A DNA stretch of 64,000 nucleotides from Ruminococcaceae bacterium AM07-15 (GTDB lineage Bacteria > Bacillota > Clostridia > Oscillospirales > Butyricicoccaceae). Under the pieces are notes generated by a model that saw nothing but the letters and a program-made list of their open reading frames with translations, was not told the DNA's origin and made no database searches. The position numbers and the translations under genes are program-made. The stretch covers positions 40,021 through 104,020 of the forward strand of contig QUDE01000009.1 of NCBI GenBank assembly GCA_003477405.1, given 5' to 3'. Within the stretch, counting starts at the first letter, position 1; each line of letters starts with the position of its first letter. This document shows, piece after piece, positions 53,189 to 60,595 of this stretch.

Positions 53189-53275
53189 GTTCCGCCTCTC
53201 CTTTCATTACACTAATTCACTATATCATTTTCTTTTTCTTATTGTATCACCTTTCCTGCAGAAATACAACAGAAT

Positions 53276-53300
53276 GCCCCGGCGCAAACTGCGCCGGGGC
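53276..53300 (-). terminator. Hairpin after the cyclophilin gene
   Basis: GCCCCGGCGCA / TGCGCCGGGGC, very stable, but no T-run follows on the minus strand; a weak terminator or mRNA stabiliser. Confidence 0.5.
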
Positions 53301-53322
53301 GTTACTCTTATTTCCTATAAAA

Positions 53323-53913
53323 TCAGTCGTCCATTACGATGCTTTCCATCACAGGGGCCTTGCCGTCTGTGAGATACTGCTCCACAATGGCGTCCACCAC
53401 TTCCATGCTCTCCTCGTCCACAGTGCCGAAGGCAGCATACTGGCCATCCAGGAAGGTGGCGTCGTCCAGGGTGATGAAGAACTGGCTTCCGGCGCTGTCA
53501 TAGTCCTGGGCCCGGGCCATGGAAATGACGCCCCGCTCATGGGAAATGGTGTTGTTCACCCCATTGGCCTTGAACTCACCCTTGATGGTATGTCCCGGCC
53601 CACCGGTGCCATTGCCCAGAGGGTCGCCGCCCTGGATGACAAATCCCGGCTCGATGCGGTGGAAGGTCAGGCCGTCATAAAAGCCGTCCTGCACCAGCTC
53701 CACAAAGTTTTCCACTGTGATGGGGGCCTGCTCGTCGTCCAGCTGAATGTGGATCTTCTCCCCGTTTTCCATGGTAATGGTTGCCTTGTTCATAGAATCC
53801 TCTCCTTTGTCCTTCTCCTGATTTTCCGGTTTCTCCTGGCTGCACCCCGCCGCCAAAATCATTCCAGCGGTGCACAAAGCCAGCAGAGCTTTTTGCCATT
53901 GGCTTTTTTTCAT
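53323..53913 (-). CDS. Cyclophilin-type peptidyl-prolyl isomerase lipoprotein
   Basis: A 196-residue protein with a lipoprotein signal (ALLALCTAGMILAAGC; Cys24 is lipidated). The cyclophilin domain spans ~43-190: FYDGLTFHRIEPGFVIQGGD, SMARAQDYDSAGSQFFITLD and TFLDGQYAAFGTV carry the active-site Arg, Phe and Gln. It folds secreted proteins at the outer face of the membrane. Confidence 0.94.
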   Translation of the reverse strand: MKKSQWQKALLALCTAGMILAAGCSQEKPENQEKDKGEDSMNKATITMENGEKIHIQLDDEQAPITVENFVELVQDGFYDGLTFHRIEPGFVIQGGDPLGNGTGGPGHTIKGEFKANGVNNTISHERGVISMARAQDYDSAGSQFFITLDDATFLDGQYAAFGTVDEESMEVVDAIVEQYLTDGKAPVMESIVMDD

Positions 53914-53944
53914 TACGATTCTTTCCTTCCCTTTTGCTTGGATC

Positions 53945-54811
53945 TCAGCACTCTTCCTCCAGCATCTTCCGGCACTGCTGCAGCTGTTCTTCCTGCTCCG
54001 GCGGCGGCGCGGGATACTGAGGGTCGATGTCCTTCAGCGTTTCCAGCACCGCCTGGGACAACAGATACCGTGTGTACCATTTGTTGTCCGCCGGCAGCAC
54101 ATACCATGGGCTGTGAGGGGTGGCCGTCTGATTGATGGCCTTCTCATAGGCTTTCTGATATTCTTCCCAATAGGCCCGCTCTTTTACATCGCTTTGGGAA
54201 AATTTCCAATTCTTCTCTTTCCTCTCGATGCGCTCCAGAAACCGCTCTTTCTGCTCCTCCTTGGACACATGGAGAAAGACCTTCACCACCCGGTAGCTGT
54301 TCTCATAGAGATATTCTTCAAAGTGCCGGATCTGCCGGTACCGCTTCTGGAAAAACTCCGGGTCGTCCAGGCACCGCTGGGCCATCTGATAACCCTTGTG
54401 CAAGGAGTGTACCCGCACAATGAGCACATCTTCATAATAAGACCGGTTGAAAATGGCCATGCTGCCCCGGGCGGGAAGCTGCCGCACGGCCCGCCACAGA
54501 TAATCATGGCTCAGTTCCTGGCTGTTGGGCTGCTTGAAGCTGTGCACTGTGATGCCCTGGGGATTGATGGCCCCCATCACATGCTTGATGGCGCTGTCCT
54601 TCCCGGCGGCGTCCATGGCCTGAAGCAAAATGACGATGCCTTCCTGACCCTGGGCATACAGTTTATCCTGGAGCTTTGCGATCTTCTCCATATTGCTCCG
54701 GGTCTTTTCTTCGATTTCCTGCCGCTGGAGTCCCAGGCCCTTGGCGCTGGTGGGGGCTTTTTTCAAAGACAGTTCCTGACTGCCGTCATAACGGTAATTC
54801 TTTACATTCAT
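53945..54811 (-). CDS. Polyphosphate kinase 2 family protein
   Basis: A 288-residue PPK2-family enzyme. Walker A QAMDAAGKDSAIKHVMGAIN, the lid and Walker B region AIFNRSYYEDVLIVRVH, and WKFSQSDVKERAYWEEYQKA fit the class that uses polyphosphate to phosphorylate nucleotides, and in some members AMP. ATG at 54811 with GGAGGG upstream. No ppk1 or ppx is next to it. Confidence 0.92.
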   Translation of the reverse strand: MNVKNYRYDGSQELSLKKAPTSAKGLGLQRQEIEEKTRSNMEKIAKLQDKLYAQGQEGIVILLQAMDAAGKDSAIKHVMGAINPQGITVHSFKQPNSQELSHDYLWRAVRQLPARGSMAIFNRSYYEDVLIVRVHSLHKGYQMAQRCLDDPEFFQKRYRQIRHFEEYLYENSYRVVKVFLHVSKEEQKERFLERIERKEKNWKFSQSDVKERAYWEEYQKAYEKAINQTATPHSPWYVLPADNKWYTRYLLSQAVLETLKDIDPQYPAPPPEQEEQLQQCRKMLEEEC

Positions 54812-54889
54812 CCCCGTTCCCTCCTTTTGGATAGGACGATTGTACCCGATGACAACGGGTAAATGTTGAACGAACTGTAAACACTGGTT

Positions 54890-55687
54890 TTATTCTCCCT
54901 GGGGAGAAAGCTCCAGCACGGTGATCTCCGGCCGGGCGAAAAACCGCAGGGGCAGTGAGGTCACACCCAACCCCCGGTTGACATAAACCAGCTCGTCTCC
55001 TTCTTCATACAGCCCGGCGGTGTAATGTTCTCCTCCTGGCGGCTTGACCAGTGCCCCGTAAAAAGGCAGACACACCTGGCCGCCATGGGTATGACCAGCC
55101 ACCGACAACTGAAAGCCCTGGGTTTCATCGGCATAGTCGGGAGCATGGGACAGAAGGATGTTGCATTTTCCTTCTTCCTCCAGCCCTTCCACCTGGGGCA
55201 CGAAAAACAGCAGCTCATCGGCCCCCACGAAGTTCACCGACCCCAGCTGCACGCTTTGGTTCCGCAGCACCTGAAATCCCGCTTTCTCCATGATGTCCTC
55301 ATAGACCCGCTCGGCGCCGCCTCCCACATCGTGGTTGCCCATCACCGCCAGCTTACACGGCGCCTGCAACTGGGATAACACCCGGCTCACCTCTCCCGGA
55401 TCGCCCTCATATTGGCTGTAATTGTCAAACAGATCCCCCAGGAACACCACGGCCTGGGGCTCCTGGCCATTGATTTTTTCCACCCATTTTTCCAGATCTT
55501 CCGGGCCAAACTCCAGCCCCATATGGGTATCTCCAAAACAGACCACCCGCATTTCCTCTGTGAGACCCGGAAGGGAGAGCTCCACTTTTTTCACCTGTAT
55601 CCATCGTGGCTCGATCCATCGGGCATAGCAAAGCACCATGGCGCACAACAGCAGCACGGCCAGCACCCGTTTGATCCACTTTCCCAA
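54890..55687 (-). CDS. Membrane-anchored metallophosphoesterase (YaeI-like)
   Basis: A 265-residue calcineurin-type phosphoesterase. Start is the TTG at 55687 after AAGGAGGG; the longer frame runs antisense through the next gene. A signal anchor (VLAVLLLCAMVLCYARWIEP) precedes the metal motifs FGDTHMG, GDLFDN, MGNHDVGGGAE and AGHTHGGQVCLP. This layout resembles YaeI/YkuE lipid-phosphate or UDP-diacylglucosamine-type hydrolases; substrate unknown. Confidence 0.9.
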   Translation of the reverse strand: MGKWIKRVLAVLLLCAMVLCYARWIEPRWIQVKKVELSLPGLTEEMRVVCFGDTHMGLEFGPEDLEKWVEKINGQEPQAVVFLGDLFDNYSQYEGDPGEVSRVLSQLQAPCKLAVMGNHDVGGGAERVYEDIMEKAGFQVLRNQSVQLGSVNFVGADELLFFVPQVEGLEEEGKCNILLSHAPDYADETQGFQLSVAGHTHGGQVCLPFYGALVKPPGGEHYTAGLYEEGDELVYVNRGLGVTSLPLRFFARPEITVLELSPQGE

Positions 55688-55713
55688 ACAGCTTCCCTCC
55701 TTGCCTTTCCACT

Positions 55714-55992
55714 TCAAAGGCGGCCCCGCTGAACGGCCATCCACACCAAAACGGCTATCTGCAAAACCAAAATAGCCGGCACGCCCCAGGTAAATTTCCG
55801 GTGCCTGGTCTTGTGGTGAAAGACCCGCATGGCCAAAAGCAACCCCGGGCTTCCTCCCAGTGCCGCCGCCAGCAGCAAAGTGCGCTCCCGCACCCGCCAA
55901 CGGCCCTGCACCGCTTTCCATTTATCCACACCACACAGGGCAAAAGCCGTCCCATTGATCAGCAGCAGCCACAGCCACAGGGCCTTGAGCAT
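55714..55992 (-). CDS. DUF1294 small membrane protein
   Basis: A 92-residue protein, ATG at 55992 after AAAGGAG. INGTAFALCGVDKWKAVQGR and WRVRERTLLLAAALGGSPGL with MRVFHHKTRHRKF are the DUF1294 pattern; three hydrophobic segments. Function unknown. It lies 26 bp before the phosphoesterase start and is probably co-transcribed. Confidence 0.88.
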   Translation of the reverse strand: MLKALWLWLLLINGTAFALCGVDKWKAVQGRWRVRERTLLLAAALGGSPGLLLAMRVFHHKTRHRKFTWGVPAILVLQIAVLVWMAVQRGRL

Positions 55993-56058
55993 ACCATTCT
56001 CCTTTTTTCTTTCCACAGGGCAAAGGGCCGAAGCCACAGACGGCCCGGCCCTCTTTTC

Positions 56059-56919
56059 TTATTCTTTCTGCAAACGCCTTCCCACAGCCTCTGTGAGACG
56101 GGCAAAATCCTCCAGCCCCAGGGTCTCGCCCCGGGCCTGCGCTCCGACGCCGGCCTCTTCCAGGCAATGGAGCACATCCTCCCGCTCCAGCTGAGGAAAG
56201 CCATGGCGCAGGCAGTTGAGCAGCGTCTTGCGCCGCTGGGCAAAGGCCGCCCGCACCACCCGGAAATAAAGCCCTTCGTCCACCGGCCCCAGAGGATTTT
56301 CCTCATAGGGCGTGAGGGCCACCACGGCGGAATCCACCTTGGGAGCCGGGATAAAGCATCCAGCCGGTACATCCAGCAAAATGGAGGGCTTTCCGTGGAA
56401 CTGACAATAGACCGAAAAGGCCCCATAATCCCCGGTGCCCGGTTTGGCGCAGATCCGCCGGGCCACTTCCTTCTGCACCATGACGGTGATCTGGGCAAAG
56501 CAGCCGCTGCTTACCAAAGCGGTGAGAGCCGGGGTGGTGATATAATAGGGCAGATTGGCACAGGCCACTTTCCGCCCTTCCCCCAGCTCCTCACGGCACA
56601 GCTGGGGAATATTTGTTTTCAGAATGTCCCCTTCCACCAGGTGGAAGTTATCAAACTCTCCCAAGGTCTCCTGGAGAACCGGAGGCAGTCTGCGGTCCAA
56701 TTCCACTGCCACCACACGCCGGGCCCTCTGGCACAGCTCCCGGGTGAGGGTGCCGATGCCGGGGCCCACTTCCAGCACACCGGTATTTTCGTCGATGCCT
56801 GCCCCTTGGGCAATGGCTGTGGGCACATGCCTGGCACAGAGGAAATTCTGCCCCAGACTTTTGGAAAAATGAAACCCATGACGGGTCAATATCTCTTTGA
56901 TGGTGCCGATATCACACAA
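56059..56919 (-). CDS. rsmA: 16S rRNA dimethyladenosine transferase
   Basis: A 286-residue KsgA/RsmA. The start appears to be the TTG at 56919; no ATG precedes the conserved RHGFHFSKSLGQNFLCARH. SAM motif I VLEVGPGIGTLTREL, the catalytic NLPYY (VACANLPYYITTPALTA) and the C-terminal FAQRRKTLLNCLRHGF are present. It dimethylates two adjacent adenines of helix 45. It follows the DUF348/G5/3D gene, a neighbourhood (yabE-rnmV-ksgA) known from Bacillus, with rnmV missing. Confidence 0.94.
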   Translation of the reverse strand: MCDIGTIKEILTRHGFHFSKSLGQNFLCARHVPTAIAQGAGIDENTGVLEVGPGIGTLTRELCQRARRVVAVELDRRLPPVLQETLGEFDNFHLVEGDILKTNIPQLCREELGEGRKVACANLPYYITTPALTALVSSGCFAQITVMVQKEVARRICAKPGTGDYGAFSVYCQFHGKPSILLDVPAGCFIPAPKVDSAVVALTPYEENPLGPVDEGLYFRVVRAAFAQRRKTLLNCLRHGFPQLEREDVLHCLEEAGVGAQARGETLGLEDFARLTEAVGRRLQKE

Positions 56920-56949
56920 ATTCAGATGGGATCACCCTTTTGATGCGAT

Positions 56950-57936
56950 CTAATCCAGCACATAGACGGTGGCCGTCCGTACGCCGAAATTGATACACTC
57001 CCGATAGGTGTTGAAATAAAGGTCGATCTTGTTTCCCTTCACGGCGCCGCCGGTGTCTTCTGCCACCGCCAGGCCATACATCCAGCTGCCGTCGCTGCCC
57101 TGGATGAGCAGGCGGGAGCCCAGAGGGATCACATTTTTGTCCACCGCCACAGCACCCACACGGGCGATGGTGCCGGAAGCCGTTTTCTTCCAGGTCTTGC
57201 CCTCTGTGGTATAAGCGGTGGCCTTCATTTGATACACCTTGCTGTAAGTGTAGTTCTGACCGTTGTATTGTACCATACCTCCGGTGCCGGTTTCAATCAC
57301 TTCGGTCACCGGCTGGCGGGCAATTTCGGTGCCCAGGCTAGTACGGCTGTATTCTGCTCCGTCCCGGTACTCCACCCGGAAGGTGGTCACCTTTTCACCG
57401 GCCTGGCCCTGCTGCACCACCCGGCTCTCCCCATAGGGAAGGGCGTCGGTCTCCACCGTCTGGGTGGTATAGGGGATGCTCTCCCGCACTTCTTCATTGC
57501 GCACTTCCACCCGGCGCACAGTGATATCGCTGCCCTGGGTCAGTTCCTCTTCGGAGGCCGGATAAACCAGATCCTGCTCTCCCAGGGTGATGCCGGCGTC
57601 GGCCAGGATACTCTGCACCGTGCCGCCGGTGGTCTGCAGCATATGGGTGCGGCCATCGGCGGTGATGAGCACCGGGAAGGCCCGCTCCACCTGTACCACT
57701 CCAAAGCCCTGGGAAAGGTCTCCGGAGCAGGTGATTTCATCGTCAGCCCCCAGTTCAATGCCTGCTGCGGCCACGGCCCGCTGGAGGTCATTCGAAAGGG
57801 TATAGACCACATGGCGCTCCCCTTCGTCATAAACAACTACCCGCTTGGTGCCCATCATCATGCCGCCCATCAACAGGGACGAAGCCAGGAACATGGAACA
57901 CATGGGGATCAACCGGCTCTTTTTCTTGGTTTCCAT
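56950..57936 (-). CDS. DUF348/G5/3D-domain cell-wall protein (YabE-like)
   Basis: A 328-residue secreted protein. Signal peptide or anchor at ~8-28; two DUF348 repeats (~32-75, VVVYDEGERHVVYTLSNDLQ; ~88-130, VLITADGRTHMLQTTGGTVQ); a G5 domain (~135-215); and a C-terminal 3D domain (~230-328) with MKATAYTTEG, GTIARVGAVAVDKNVIPLGS and the Asp pair in AEDTGGAVKGNKIDLYF. It probably cleaves or remodels peptidoglycan. Its long structured leader suggests RNA-level control. Confidence 0.93.
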   Translation of the reverse strand: METKKKSRLIPMCSMFLASSLLMGGMMMGTKRVVVYDEGERHVVYTLSNDLQRAVAAAGIELGADDEITCSGDLSQGFGVVQVERAFPVLITADGRTHMLQTTGGTVQSILADAGITLGEQDLVYPASEEELTQGSDITVRRVEVRNEEVRESIPYTTQTVETDALPYGESRVVQQGQAGEKVTTFRVEYRDGAEYSRTSLGTEIARQPVTEVIETGTGGMVQYNGQNYTYSKVYQMKATAYTTEGKTWKKTASGTIARVGAVAVDKNVIPLGSRLLIQGSDGSWMYGLAVAEDTGGAVKGNKIDLYFNTYRECINFGVRTATVYVLD

Positions 57937-58094
57937 TGGGGAATGTCTCCTTCCATTTCCTCACGGCCAAGGCCGCGGGTTTTTGGTGCCGTCATCAGGC
58001 AGGCTCTGCCCACCCTCTGGCTGGCTCCCCCCGCTTGCTGTCTGCGGGGAATGGCGCTCTGACCATCCGCTGGCCTGTTTGCCAGCTTGAAACC
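57937..58094 (-). promoter_or_regulatory. Structured 5' leader of the 3D-domain gene, possible riboswitch
   Basis: About 158 nt lie between the predicted start site and the ATG at 57936. On the minus strand there are hairpins GCTGG..CCAGC, CCCCGC..GCGGGG, GGCAG-AGC-CTGCC and CGGCC-TT-GGCCG with conserved-looking joints (GCGGGGGGAGCCAG). c-di-AMP (ydaO-type) riboswitches often control such wall-remodelling genes and share a GCGGGGGAACC-like stretch, but I could not match the full consensus. Confidence 0.4.
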
Positions 58095-58100
58095 TTCTCC

Positions 58101-58129
58101 ATTGTAACCGATTTGATACCAATTTGCAA
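58101..58129 (-). promoter_or_regulatory. Promoter of the 3D-domain gene
   Basis: Minus-strand TTGCAA (58124-58129) and TACAAT (58101-58106), 17-base spacer. Confidence 0.65.
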
Positions 58130-58477
58130 CCATTTTCTTTCGACCTTCCCCACCAGCGCCGTTAAATATGGGCTTTTCAGGGATAGATTCTCCCCTTTTC
58201 TTTAAATTTTTATTCCATTTTACCAAAATATTTCTTACCATTTGTTTCGTTTTTCTTTTATTCCCTTCATTTTACAGGACATTTCTTCATGAAAAATTAC
58301 TATTTCACCTCTTTTTATAGTTGCTTCTTTTGTTCCCCTCCTATTTTTACTCTTTTTGTTATTTTTCTGTAACTATTTGATTTTTTCTTTTCCCCGCCAA
58401 TTCCATCCCTCCAATAGCAATATTGATAATTTTTTAACAATATATTTGGTAATATCGCTGATTTCGACCCGGATATC
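58130..58477. other. AT-rich intergenic region
   Basis: Between divergent genes; no convincing ORF, RNA or repeat is seen. The base composition drops well below that of the flanking genes. Confidence 0.5.
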
Positions 58478-58505
58478 TTGCCAAAATTTCGGCATATGGT
58501 ATAAT
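58478..58505 (+). promoter_or_regulatory. Promoter of the multi-pass membrane protein
   Basis: TTGCCA (58478-58483) and TATAAT (58500-58505), 16-base spacer. Confidence 0.6.
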
Positions 58506-58559
58506 ATGGTCAAACAGAATCAGAGAGCGTTGTTCTTACCCTTTGAAAGGAGGGTCCTT

Positions 58560-59522
58560 ATGTTTCGTATGAAAATGATGAGCAATCGCCGTTTTGTTCC
58601 CACCAATTTTATTTTTATTCTGATCTTGGGCTTTCTCTCTCTGGTTTTGTGGGAAACCACCCGATTCTTCGGCCGGGTCCAGCCGGCCTACGGTCCCTTG
58701 ATGGTGCTGATGCTGGTGCTCAGCTCCCTGGTGCTTGTCTATTTCGCGGTGAGTTTCATCCTTTACCTGTATGACCACGCCTTTTCTGAACCCTGGAAAC
58801 GATGGGCCGCTATCCTGGCCGTAGGGCTTGTGGTAGTCGTCTATATGGTCTCTTCCTTTGTGGGCATCCTGCCTTCTCTCAACTATGTGCACTGGAGCGA
58901 AGACTGGGGAGAAGTTGCCCAGCGGTATTCTTACAGCTTCGCAGACAACGCCAACCCCAACGGTCATATGATCGCCGAAGAGCAGCAGCACAAAGAGGCT
59001 CTGCGGGAATATTGGGGCACCTGGAACTGGAAATACCTTCTCCTCTTTGTGGCTGTTGTGGCTGTGTGCCTTGTGGCAGACATCCTGTTTCTCCCTCTCC
59101 GCATCTATGCAGCCCGGGAGAAAGGCTATGACAGCGACAGCCTGGGCAACACCGCCGCCAGCGTGGCGCTGCTTTTGCTGGCTCTGATGGGGCTGGCAAA
59201 GCCTTCCCTCTATCTGTGGATGGGTGTCCTGCTTCTGGTTCTTCTGGTGGTGCGCATCCCCAAACTGGGAGTGAAATATGCATTGCTCTTTACCATCTTC
59301 CAGCCCTTTGCCATTCTGGACAGCGGCATGCAGCGGGCCAAGTTCGTTTCCTCCGGAATGTACCTCAGTCCTTTTGTCACCGGCGAAATGCAGGCCCGGA
59401 TGACCGGCTTGCAGCAAACCGGCCATGATGAACGGAACGAAGAATTCCAGGAAGAGCTTCGCATCCGTGACCTGGCTCAGGAAGGCCAGAAAAAGCGGAA
59501 CAAAGAAAACAATCAGAAATAG
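58560..59522 (+). CDS. Multi-pass membrane protein, unknown family
   Basis: A 320-residue protein; AAAGGAGGG precedes the ATG at 58560 and the open frame before it is non-coding. About six transmembrane helices (FIFILILGFLSLVLWETTRF; LMVLMLVLSSLVLVYFAVSF; WAAILAVGLVVVVYMVSSFV; and later ones), with an extracellular region around residues 110-150, and a charged cytoplasmic tail (HDERNEEFQEELRIRDLAQE). I do not recognise the family; no active-site motif is visible. Confidence 0.75.
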   Translation: MFRMKMMSNRRFVPTNFIFILILGFLSLVLWETTRFFGRVQPAYGPLMVLMLVLSSLVLVYFAVSFILYLYDHAFSEPWKRWAAILAVGLVVVVYMVSSFVGILPSLNYVHWSEDWGEVAQRYSYSFADNANPNGHMIAEEQQHKEALREYWGTWNWKYLLLFVAVVAVCLVADILFLPLRIYAAREKGYDSDSLGNTAASVALLLLALMGLAKPSLYLWMGVLLLVLLVVRIPKLGVKYALLFTIFQPFAILDSGMQRAKFVSSGMYLSPFVTGEMQARMTGLQQTGHDERNEEFQEELRIRDLAQEGQKKRNKENNQK

Positions 59523-59532
59523 CACGATAAGC

Positions 59533-59570
59533 AAAAAGCCCTGGGAGAGTTTTCTCCCAGGGCTTTGTTT
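59533..59570 (+). terminator. Intrinsic terminator
   Basis: AAAGCCCTGGGAGA / TCTCCCAGGGCTTT followed by GTTTT. Confidence 0.85.
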
Positions 59571-59589
59571 TGCGCTGTGCAGCAGGGGC

Positions 59590-59670
59590 TCAGGCGGTGA
59601 TGAACAGAATGAAGTAAAAGATCACCACAGCGGCCGCCAGAATTCCCAATCCTGTCAAAATAATGTGCAT
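59590..59670 (-). CDS. Very small membrane protein, 26 residues
   Basis: The ATG at 59670 has GGAGAGGGAG upstream. The protein (MHIILTGLGILAAAVVIFYF and a short end) is a single transmembrane helix. It lies 24 bp before the DUF4230 gene's end on the same strand, i.e. just downstream of that gene, and could be its small partner. Short hydrophobic ORFs can arise by chance, but the Shine-Dalgarno site and spacing are good. Confidence 0.5.
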   Translation of the reverse strand: MHIILTGLGILAAAVVIFYFILFITA

Positions 59671-59694
59671 TATTTCTCCCTCTCCTTATTTCTA

Positions 59695-60384
59695 TTATGA
59701 AAATTGGACTTCATACTCCTCTAAATCAAAAGCTTGGGCAAAAAAGGCTTTCAGAATGGTTTTCGCATTACTTTCAGCGTTTTCCAAAAGACCATTTGCA
59801 ATAGCATCTTTTTCAGCTGTTTCCTGCAAATTTTTCATAGCAGTATTGTTTTCTTCCAAGGTGATGGGACGGAAAATACTCTCTTTTTCATAATACACTT
59901 TAAAGGAATCCAGGTCGATCTCGTTGCTGAGAATCTGGGCTTCCGGCAATTTGACTTCGATGGTCTTTGTTTCCTCGTCCACACTCCACTGGATCTCCCC
60001 AAAGTCATAGCCCGCTTTGATAGTTACATCATAGCTGTAAATATACTTGCTCTGGGTGAAGGGAATGGAAATGCCAAAGAATTCCCGATCGGCTTCGGTC
60101 ATGCTGATTTCAGTGCAATAAGCCGACTGGGTTGCCATCTCGCCGATGTCCTCAAACCCCAACTTGCTGGTATCGCTGTAAATACTCATCCGATCCCGAA
60201 TGGCCAGCCAGAAGAAGGGGCCGCCCACAGCTATGGCTACCACCAGGATAAACAGTATCAGCAATTTGGGGTGGCGGGCAAGCCAGCGGAAAAATCCTTT
60301 GATTTTTCCTTTCTTCTTTTTCACCGGTTCCTGCGTCTGCACAGGCTGCGTCTGCTGGTTGCTCACTTGTTTTTGCTCGTTCAT
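59695..60384 (-). CDS. DUF4230 family membrane-anchored protein
   Basis: A 229-residue protein, ATG at 60384 after ACGGAGGG. A basic, Gln-rich N-terminus precedes one membrane helix (LLILFILVVAIAVGGPFFWL), then an extracytoplasmic DUF4230 domain (YCTEISMTEADREFFGISIP, YSYDVTIKAGYDFGEIQWSV, KTIEVKLPEAQILSNEID). Function unknown; these domains are widespread in envelope proteins. Confidence 0.82.
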   Translation of the reverse strand: MNEQKQVSNQQTQPVQTQEPVKKKKGKIKGFFRWLARHPKLLILFILVVAIAVGGPFFWLAIRDRMSIYSDTSKLGFEDIGEMATQSAYCTEISMTEADREFFGISIPFTQSKYIYSYDVTIKAGYDFGEIQWSVDEETKTIEVKLPEAQILSNEIDLDSFKVYYEKESIFRPITLEENNTAMKNLQETAEKDAIANGLLENAESNAKTILKAFFAQAFDLEEYEVQFS

Positions 60385-60545
60385 ATTTTTACCCTCCGTT
60401 TTGAAGATTTTCATAACAGAGTCTGCAAATTTCGCGGAGGGGCTCTGTCATGATTCTCCATTGCTTCCCCATTATACCAGCTACCATGGAACAATGCGAC
60501 ACAAAAAGACAAAGTTTGCAAAATTTTTTCATGGGAACACAATAC

Positions 60546-60575
60546 AAAAAGGACGCCCCGAAAGGCGTCCTTTTT
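60546..60575 (-). terminator. Terminator of the S-layer gene
   Basis: AAAAAGGACGCC / GGCGTCCTTTTT just beyond the stop at 60596. Confidence 0.82.
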
Positions 60576-60595
60576 GCTGTATGCAATTTTATGGC

